From: Anaerolineae bacterium
GTDB taxonomy: Bacteria; Chloroflexota; Anaerolineae; Aggregatilineales; Phototrophicaceae
Length of the DNA stretch: 38,997 bases
NCBI GenBank assembly: GCA_025454525.1
Contig: JALOOG010000028.1
Span: 1-38,997, forward strand
Direction: 5' to 3'
Positions 33,748-38,997 of the stretch are shown in pieces. How positions within the stretch are numbered: the first letter of the stretch is position 1; every line of letters begins with the position of its first letter. The position numbers and the translations under genes are program-made. The notes below the pieces were generated by a model. The model had not been told where the DNA came from, made no database searches, and saw nothing but the letters and a program-made list of their open reading frames with translations.

Positions 33748-34413
33748 ATGATCAACTCATCTACTTCAAGTTTAACTGAAAACATGGCAGAAGGCTTGCC
33801 GCGTCGTGGGGAAAACCCCGAACCGATCCATCCGTTACAAACCAGCTTGATCCCGATTATCTCAAGTGACACGCAACAACTCCCCCCGGCCTCTGAAACA
33901 GGTGTTTTACCCGTTGTGAAACTGGATTCGGAAAATCAGGATCAAAACGACTATCAAGACGCATCCTTAACCGCCGAAGAAGCCAAGCCTTCACCTCAAA
34001 GCGCCCTGTTATCACCAAAGGACTCCCAAGTGCCTGTGATCTTGATCATTGAAGATACTACCGAACTCGCCGAAGTCATTCAAGCCACTTTGGAACGGAT
34101 TAATCTCGAAACGGTGCATGAAACACACGGTCAACGGGCGATCAACCTACTAAACGAGAAAAACCCCGATCTGGTGTTGTTAGACATTCACCTACCGGAT
34201 ATGACCGGTTGGAAGATCCTTGACGCGATCAAGGAAAAACACGAACAACGCAAGATCCAAATGCCGATCGTGATCGTGATCTCCGCTTATGATGATCCGG
34301 CGAATCGTTTGGTGGGCAAATTGCAAGGGGTTCACAGCTACCTGATCAAGCCGTTTACAGCTGATGAGGTGGAACAAGCGGTGGTACAGGCATTGCGTGG
34401 CGCATCCAAATAA
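33748..34413 (+). CDS. Response regulator, receiver domain only
   Basis: 221 residues from ATG 33748. The first 95 or so are polar, low-complexity and probably disordered (rich in Ser, Pro, Gln, Glu). A receiver domain follows: VILIIEDTTELAEVI with the acidic pair, the phospho-acceptor Asp in LVLLDIHLPDMTGW, Ser in IVISAYDD and Lys in YLIKPFTADE. There is no DNA-binding or enzymatic output, so it would act by protein contact as a single-domain regulator. No kinase is next to it. The TPR gene follows by 47 bases and may share its transcript. Confidence 0.9.
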   Translation: MINSSTSSLTENMAEGLPRRGENPEPIHPLQTSLIPIISSDTQQLPPASETGVLPVVKLDSENQDQNDYQDASLTAEEAKPSPQSALLSPKDSQVPVILIIEDTTELAEVIQATLERINLETVHETHGQRAINLLNEKNPDLVLLDIHLPDMTGWKILDAIKEKHEQRKIQMPIVIVISAYDDPANRLVGKLQGVHSYLIKPFTADEVEQAVVQALRGASK

Positions 34414-34460
34414 CTGGGTAGGTGATACGCGAGTCCAATTGTGCCAATGAGAGGATCAGT

Positions 34461-35777
34461 GTCTTGCGTATCGTCGTAAGGCTGTGGAAAGTGTTAATGC
34501 CAAAATTCACGGTATTTATTGATCGCGTCTTAGCCACACTCGGACGAAACCCCGTGATCGTCGTGCTGGTGTGCATGATCCCCCTTGCAGCTCTACTCTT
34601 ATTATTGAACCGGCCGACTCCCCCCACCCCTACCCCACCATTTCATCCGGTGCAGGCACTCTATCAGCTTGAAGCCACCGCGATTCGACAGGGTTGGGAT
34701 GCGCCGCGTCATATTCAGGCGGGAGAGATCGCCTATGATCTAGGTGATGTTGACCGTGCCATCTCCCATTGGGAGGCCGCGCATGAATTAGATCCGCTTA
34801 ATGCGGTGACATTACAGCGACTTGCGGATCTTTATGTGCGTCAACAGGCGTGGACTCCGGCTGTAGATACGCTCCGATCTTGGATCGCATTAGATCCCGG
34901 TCAAACATGGGCGGCTTATCAATTAGGATTGATCCTAGCGCCATTAAATCCGCTTGAAGCCACCGACTACCTTGAACCGTTGACCACATTACCCGATTAT
35001 GCGATTCCGGTGTCACGGGTGTTACAGGCCATGGCACACCGGCCCTTTAGCGCATTTCGGGTGGGGATCGCATTAACTGATCAAGCGTTGTGGCCATATG
35101 CCGAACATGCCTTTACCCAAGCGTTATTTTTAGGGGAGTTCCCCGGTGAATCGATGGCCTACCTTGCGCTGATGCGTGGGATGCAAGGCAAATCCGGTGA
35201 GGTGTGGATGCGCGGTGCGCTACAGTTAGAACCCTTAAACCCCCAAGTGTATTATCTGGTCGGATTGTACTTGCGAGGGGACTTACGCTATAGCGAGAGT
35301 TTGATCGCGTTTAACAATGCTGTCTTGTTAGATCCCACCAATCCAGCTTATTACGCCGAAATGGGCCAGACTTATTTACAACTGCAAGATGTGATCAATG
35401 CGGATTTTTGGATTCGCCAAGCGGTCACTGTTTCAGATTATGAACCGCGCTTTGTGGAGATGCTGTCGATGTTCCGCAATCAACATACCCCTTTGTTACT
35501 GGCGGCGGGGGTGAGTGTAGAAGAACCCACAAACGCCGATGCTCAAGCGGATTTAGCGTGGACGTTGTATCGGGTTGGAGCAATTGATGAGGCGAATGCG
35601 GCCTTAGCGCGTGCTTTAGCGATCGCCCCGGACAATTTGCGCGCCGCCTTTTATCAGGGGCGGATCGCCTTAGAGCGTGGAGATGTAGCCACAGCGCGTC
35701 CATTATTAGAGCGTGTGGCTACATCCGAGTCGCCCTTGGCCGGGCAAGCACGGCAATTGTTAGCCGAAATGCCTTAG
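34461..35777 (+). CDS. TPR-repeat membrane-anchored protein
   Basis: About 438 residues from GTG 34461. AGAGG lies 6 bases upstream, making it likelier than GTG 34422; TTG 34464 would also fit. A membrane segment (VIVVLVCMIPLAALLLLL) is near residues 30-50, followed by tetratricopeptide repeats throughout, e.g. AYDLGDVDRAISHWEAAHELDPLNAVTLQRLADLY and YSESLIAFNNAVLLDPTNPAYYAEMGQTYLQL. TPR arrays scaffold protein contacts; here they would be exported or periplasm-side. No enzymatic domain is seen. Its stop overlaps the stop of the convergent membrane gene by 3 bases. Confidence 0.85.
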   Translation, partial: VLRIVVRLWKVLMPKFTVFIDRVLATLGRNPVIVVLVCMIPLAALLLLLNRPTPPTPTPPFHPVQALYQLEATAIRQGWDAPRHIQAGEIAYDLGDVDRAISHWEAAHELDPLNAVTLQRLADLYVRQQAWTPAVDTLRSWIALDPGQTWAAYQLGLILAPLNPLEATDYLEPLTTLPDYAIPVSRVLQAMAHRPFSAFRVGIALTDQALWPYAEHAFTQALFLGEFPGESMAYLALMRGMQGKSGEVWMRGALQLEPLNPQVYYLVGLYLRGDLRYSESLIAFNNAVLLDPTNPAYYAEMGQTYLQLQDVINADFWIRQAVTVSDYEPRFVEMLSMFRNQHTPLLLAAGVSVEEPTNADAQADLAWTLYRVGAIDEANAALARALAIAPDNLRAAFYQGRIALERGDVATARPLLERVATSESPLAGQARQLLAEMP

Positions 35778-36388
35778 ACGGTGCCACCGGCCGCTACAAA
35801 CATCTCTTTCACATCTGTGTCTTGTAATTTCGCGCCCTGAATGGTGTGTTCTAATCCGATCAAACCCACGATCGCGATCAATGCAAAAACGGTGTTTCCA
35901 CCGGCCATGAGTAGCAAGGTGATCGGTGCAGACAAGGCCTCAACAAACGAGAAGATCGCGGTCTTCTGGTCGCCCATAAAGATTAACGCGGGTTTCATCA
36001 CCAGATAAGCGCCTTGGATGCTGTGCATGAATTGGTTGAGGAAGGTAAAGACCGCCAACCCGATCACATGGCCTAACACGGGTGAATCTGGGAAGGCGCG
36101 CACGATCGCCAACCACGCGATCCAACAAAGCGCTTCTAAGACGGCGGTGATCGGTAAAACCAAGGCGATCGCCGTTTGGGGTGGTTTCGAGTTATAACGC
36201 ATCTGGAGCAGCATATAGACCGAGATCCGTTCAAACAGCAACCCACCCACTAAGGCGGCGATCCCGAGGCCGATGTTGGCAGGTTGTTGATGATCGATCA
36301 ACAACCAGATAAAAATCCCTAAACCTTCCCCCAACGTGGCGATCAACAAAATCAACAAATTATTGAGAGGTGTATCTTTAACCTGCAT
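35774..36388 (-). CDS. Polytopic membrane protein of unknown function
   Basis: 204 residues with about five to six hydrophobic segments (LLILLIATLGEGLGIFIWLL; IGLGIAALVGGLLFE; TAIALVLPITAVLEALCWIAWLAI; HVIGLAVFTFLNQF; SFVEALSAPITLLLMAGG; TVFALIAIVGLIGLEH). A short polar C-terminus follows (KLQDTDVKEMFVAAGGTV). No family motif is recognised. It is a single gene convergent with the TPR gene, with overlapping stop codons. Confidence 0.75.
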   Translation of the reverse strand: MQVKDTPLNNLLILLIATLGEGLGIFIWLLIDHQQPANIGLGIAALVGGLLFERISVYMLLQMRYNSKPPQTAIALVLPITAVLEALCWIAWLAIVRAFPDSPVLGHVIGLAVFTFLNQFMHSIQGAYLVMKPALIFMGDQKTAIFSFVEALSAPITLLLMAGGNTVFALIAIVGLIGLEHTIQGAKLQDTDVKEMFVAAGGTV

Positions 36389-36557
36389 GGGATTCCCCCT
36401 TTTTTATTTATCTAATACTCATCTTATTGTACCGTTTTTAGACGGATAAAGCATTAAAGATTAAATTCCAAGTTCGGGTTTTCTAACCTGCAAGGCGAGT
36501 CTTTGCAAACCGGTCAATGGCGCTATAATTTAGCGGACATGAAGCGTAAGGAAAGCT

Positions 36558-37403
36558 ATGTTAGGAAACCGTTGGACGAGTTTTGATCTGATCTTTTTTG
36601 ATTGCGACAGCACCCTCTCCACGATTGAAGGCATTGATGAACTCGCAAAACTCAAAGGCAAAGAGTTGCGCGTGGGCATCTTGACCCAAAAAGCGATGGA
36701 TGGTGAACTCGATTTAAAAGAGGTTTACGGTAAACGTTTGAGCGCGATCCGCCCTACCCGCGGTCAACTTAAGGCGATCGAAACCCTTTATTATGAGACG
36801 ATCGTGCCGGATGTAGAAGCGGTGTTAGAGGCGTTGCGCTTTTTAGAAAAACAGGTGTTTATCATTAGCGGCGGTTTGATGGAGCCGGTGCGCGGTTTTG
36901 GCAAACGTTTAGGTGTCCCGTCTGAAAACATCCGTGCGGTTGAACTCGAATACGACGAATTATCGGGGGAATGGTGGCGCTATTATGAGCCACAGACTCA
37001 ACATCGTCAGACCTATCTCGCTTATAACGAGGGTCCGTTGACGGTTAGCACCGGAAAACCCGAAATTATCCAAGAATTATCACAGGGCAAATATGGCCGC
37101 CGTCTCATGGTAGGAGATGGTGCGTCCGATCTGGCAACTCGCAGCGTGGTCGATCTGTTTGTGGGCTTTGGCGGCGTGGTGAGCCGTGAAAAAGTGTTAC
37201 AGGGGTCGGATCTGTTTATCCACAGCGCATCGATCGCGCCGATTTTACCGATTGCAGGGGGAGCAGCGGGTTATGCACGGGTGATCGGGACAGCGCATCA
37301 AGCGATCTTTGAAAAAGGGATCGCCTTGGCGTTAGGCGGACAATTGAGCATTAAGCCAGATGAATTGCGTCAAGCCTTTGAACAGACCTTTAAGCAAGGA
37401 TAA
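36558..37403 (+). CDS. serB: Phosphoserine phosphatase-like HAD hydrolase
   Basis: 281 residues. HAD motifs are complete: motif I FFDCDSTLSTIEGIDELAKLKG with DxDST, motif II Ser in VFIISGGLMEPV, and motif III LMVGDGASDLATRSV. The cap with GELDLKEVYGKRLSAIRPTRGQLKAIE matches phosphoserine phosphatases, which make serine from phosphoserine. It lacks the N-terminal ACT domain of longer SerB proteins. It is followed after 2 bases by a second HAD gene, so the two are likely coupled. Confidence 0.85.
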   Translation: MLGNRWTSFDLIFFDCDSTLSTIEGIDELAKLKGKELRVGILTQKAMDGELDLKEVYGKRLSAIRPTRGQLKAIETLYYETIVPDVEAVLEALRFLEKQVFIISGGLMEPVRGFGKRLGVPSENIRAVELEYDELSGEWWRYYEPQTQHRQTYLAYNEGPLTVSTGKPEIIQELSQGKYGRRLMVGDGASDLATRSVVDLFVGFGGVVSREKVLQGSDLFIHSASIAPILPIAGGAAGYARVIGTAHQAIFEKGIALALGGQLSIKPDELRQAFEQTFKQG

Positions 37404-37405
37404 TC

Positions 37406-38056
37406 ATGCACTTTCAAGCGATTGTATTTGATATGGATGGATTGTTGGTCAATTCCGAGGTCGTGTGGAATGATGCCGAAACAGAATTGATCGAGGCACG
37501 CGGTTATCAATATACCGAAGAAGCGCGGGCGCAAATTGTCGGCTTGCGCGTAGATGAGTTTATGGCCAAATTACACGCCCATTATGCGTTAACGGAATCG
37601 GTGGACGTGTTGGTGCGCGAATTGAATGACCGGATGTTGCAATTGATTCCGGTGAAGGTCTCTCCGATGGCCGGCGCGGCGGAGATTTTGCGTTATGTGG
37701 TCGAACACAATATCCCGCGGGCGATCGCGTCAAATTCTTCGCGAGCGATCATTGATGCGACTTTGGCCGCGCAAGGTTGGGAGGATATTTTTACGATCCG
37801 GTGTACCGCCGATGATGAAAAATTGGGCAAGCCGGCCCCAGATGTGTATTTACGGGCGGCGGAGCGCTTAGGGGTTGATCCGAAAGCGTGTCTTGGGATC
37901 GAAGATAGCGTGAATGGTGCGCGGGGAGTCGTGGCTGCGGGCATGACGTGTTTCGCAGTGCCGGATCTCTCGCATACCAATAAAGCGCGTTTTGCGGACA
38001 TCACGCCGCATGTGTTCAACGACCTGCATGAAGTGTTAGCGCATCTACAAGCGTAA
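37406..38056 (+). CDS. HAD-IA phosphatase (beta-phosphoglucomutase/HxpB-like)
   Basis: 216 residues. Motif I AIVFDMDGLLVNSEVVW, a helical cap with VGLRVDEFMAKLH, motif II Ser in AIASNSSRAIID, Lys in DDEKLGKPAPDVYL and motif III CLGIEDSVNGARGVVAAG. These are the signature of subfamily IA hydrolases acting on small sugar phosphates (hexitol, 2-deoxyglucose-6-phosphate or beta-phosphoglucomutase type). The exact substrate cannot be read. It starts 2 bases after the stop of serB, consistent with one transcript. Confidence 0.88.
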   Translation: MHFQAIVFDMDGLLVNSEVVWNDAETELIEARGYQYTEEARAQIVGLRVDEFMAKLHAHYALTESVDVLVRELNDRMLQLIPVKVSPMAGAAEILRYVVEHNIPRAIASNSSRAIIDATLAAQGWEDIFTIRCTADDEKLGKPAPDVYLRAAERLGVDPKACLGIEDSVNGARGVVAAGMTCFAVPDLSHTNKARFADITPHVFNDLHEVLAHLQA

Positions 38057-38097
38057 GAACAAGCGTAAGAATAAGAAGGGGCTTCATTTTGCGTTGG

Positions 38098-38125
38098 AAG
38101 ACCGTTTCAATTGATGAGCGGTCTT
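38098..38125 (+). terminator. Possible terminator after the HAD gene pair
   Basis: AAGACCG, a 14-base loop and CGGTCTT, with outer GGGG/CCCC arms (38078-38081 and 38133-38136) and a short T-rich tail. The long loop and lack of a clean U-run keep confidence low. Confidence 0.4.
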
Positions 38126-38175
38126 ATTCGATTCCCCATTTTATGTTATGGTTAGGTCAATCACTTGACAAATTG

Positions 38176-38184
38176 TGGTATAAT
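38176..38184 (+). promoter_or_regulatory. Extended -10 promoter element for the DUF5131 gene
   Basis: TGGTATAAT, i.e. TGn before a perfect TATAAT, about 35 bases upstream of ATG 38219. A TTGACA lies at 38165 but only 8 bases away, too close to act as its -35. Confidence 0.5.
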
Positions 38185-38218
38185 TTGAACAATTGTTCTA
38201 TTGGTATGGGATGAAGTG

Positions 38219-38997
38219 ATGAATAGACAAGGTAAGATCGTAAATAACAAAGTCGTGGGCGGGATCGAATGGGTGAAGACCGTCTTGCCGGATGGCACAG
38301 AACAACAAGGTTACACTTGGAATCCGGTGCGCGGATGCTTACATGGTTGCCGTTGGGAAATGCCGGATGGCAGCATCGCCGAATGTTATGCCGAGACAGT
38401 CGCAGAGCGAGTCGCGCAAAAAAATTATAAACATGGTTTTGAGCATCATTATTGGACTCCGGAAGTTTTGCATGAACCGTTGAAAATCAAAACACCGGCC
38501 AAGATTTTCTTGGATAGCATGAGTGATTTGATGGGCCATTGGGTGCCAGAAGAAGAGATCCGCCAAGTATTGGCGATCTGCCAAGAGGCGCATTGGCACA
38601 CCTTCCAACTGTTGACCAAGAACGCGCCGCGCCTGAAAGAATTTGATTTTCCGCCGAATGTATGGATTGGGGTGAGCGCACCACCCAGCCGGATGTTTGG
38701 GAAAAAGTTATCATCTGCCCAACAAAAACGCATGGTCAAGCGCATGATGGAAGTGTTGCAAGAGGTTAATGCGCCGATCAAGTGGATGAGCATTGAGCCA
38801 TTAAGCTTTGACATTGCCCCGCTGCTAATAAACAGTCCGCTAAAATGGGCGGTGATCGGCGCGGCCACCAATGGCCCGCGAGTCTATCAACCGGAGGCGG
38901 AATGGGTGCAAAATTTATTGGATTTATTTGATGCTCAAAAGATTCCGGTCTTTTTTAAGGGTAATCTTGAATGGCCGGATTGGCGTGAAGATTTTCC
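38219..38997 (+). CDS. DUF5131 / phage Gp37-Gp68-like protein, cut by window edge
   Basis: 259 codons visible from ATG 38219; the C-terminus is outside the window. The N-terminal half is diagnostic: YTWNPVRGCLHGCRWEMPDG, then AECYAETVAERVAQK, HHYWTPEVLHEPLKIK and KIFLDSMSDLMGHWVPEEEI. Further on are FQLLTKNAPRL, VWIGVSAPPS, KWMSIEPLSF and KWAVIGAATNG. Family members resemble radical SAM-type proteins with three Cys near the start; here the spacing is C-x3-C-x11-C. The biochemical role of the family is not established. The upstream extended -10 element suggests its own promoter. Confidence 0.85.
   Translation, partial: MNRQGKIVNNKVVGGIEWVKTVLPDGTEQQGYTWNPVRGCLHGCRWEMPDGSIAECYAETVAERVAQKNYKHGFEHHYWTPEVLHEPLKIKTPAKIFLDSMSDLMGHWVPEEEIRQVLAICQEAHWHTFQLLTKNAPRLKEFDFPPNVWIGVSAPPSRMFGKKLSSAQQKRMVKRMMEVLQEVNAPIKWMSIEPLSFDIAPLLINSPLKWAVIGAATNGPRVYQPEAEWVQNLLDLFDAQKIPVFFKGNLEWPDWREDF

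Noticed and set aside
38165-38184. TTGACA plus TATAAT as a standard promoter
   Set aside because: Spacing is only 8 bases; the extended -10 element explains the site better.

Overview
The window looks like chromosomal DNA of a Chloroflexota bacterium, probably Anaerolineae-like. This is inferred from gene content: TTG, GTG and ATG starts with purine-rich ribosome binding sites, a membrane sensor with the FDIDLVINR-type segment, Ser/Thr kinases with extracellular repeat arrays, and a small-protein/HNH pair. GC is moderate, and the words GATC and GCGATCGC are conspicuously common. No rRNA, tRNA, CRISPR array or transposase was seen. The left end cuts a minus-strand membrane sensor and the right end cuts a plus-strand DUF5131 gene.

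Layout. 1-1224: N-terminal part of a membrane sensor. 1389-1916: GNAT acetyltransferase. 1969-7470 (minus): a sulfur operon, read from right to left as JAMM metalloprotease, O-acetylhomoserine sulfhydrylase (MetY), homoserine O-acetyltransferase (MetX), a ThiS/MoaD-like sulfur carrier ending GGR, a MoeB-type E1 fused to rhodanese, and an unknown protein. A structured leader with an intrinsic terminator lies just upstream (7500-7693). 7877-11883 (plus): citrate synthase, a methyltransferase, a rhomboid protease and a tyrosine recombinase. 11944-19709: three paralogous membrane Ser/Thr kinases with thrombospondin type 3 calcium-binding repeats, two on minus and one divergent on plus. 19826-21771 (minus): an ABC-ATPase tail remnant, an HNH/small-protein pair, the ABC ATPase and a small STAS-like protein. 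21828-27408 (minus): ilvE, the principal sigma factor and a double-VWA membrane protein. 27691-28572 (plus): a nitrilase-family amidase. 28603-33626 (minus): holB, a degenerate Uma2-like gene, a large FtsX/MacB-like permease and an unknown protein. 33748-35777 (plus): response regulator and TPR membrane protein. 35774-36388 (minus): polytopic membrane protein. 36558-38056 (plus): two HAD phosphatases, one serB-like. 38219-38997: DUF5131.

The most interesting unit is the sulfur operon. It holds every part of a protein-thiocarboxylate route to homocysteine. The E1-rhodanese would adenylate and thiolate the carrier, and MetX would supply O-acetylhomoserine. MetY would take sulfur from the carrier thiocarboxylate, and the JAMM protease would trim the extra C-terminal Arg and/or release product. 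The leader can be folded in two mutually exclusive ways that would switch its terminator, but I could not match it to a known riboswitch class. The kinase trio is the second notable unit. All three share a kinase-TM-Thr/Pro linker-calcium repeat plan, but one has an SH3b domain where the other two share an unknown module.

All calls come from reading the sequence and translated frames; no database search was run.
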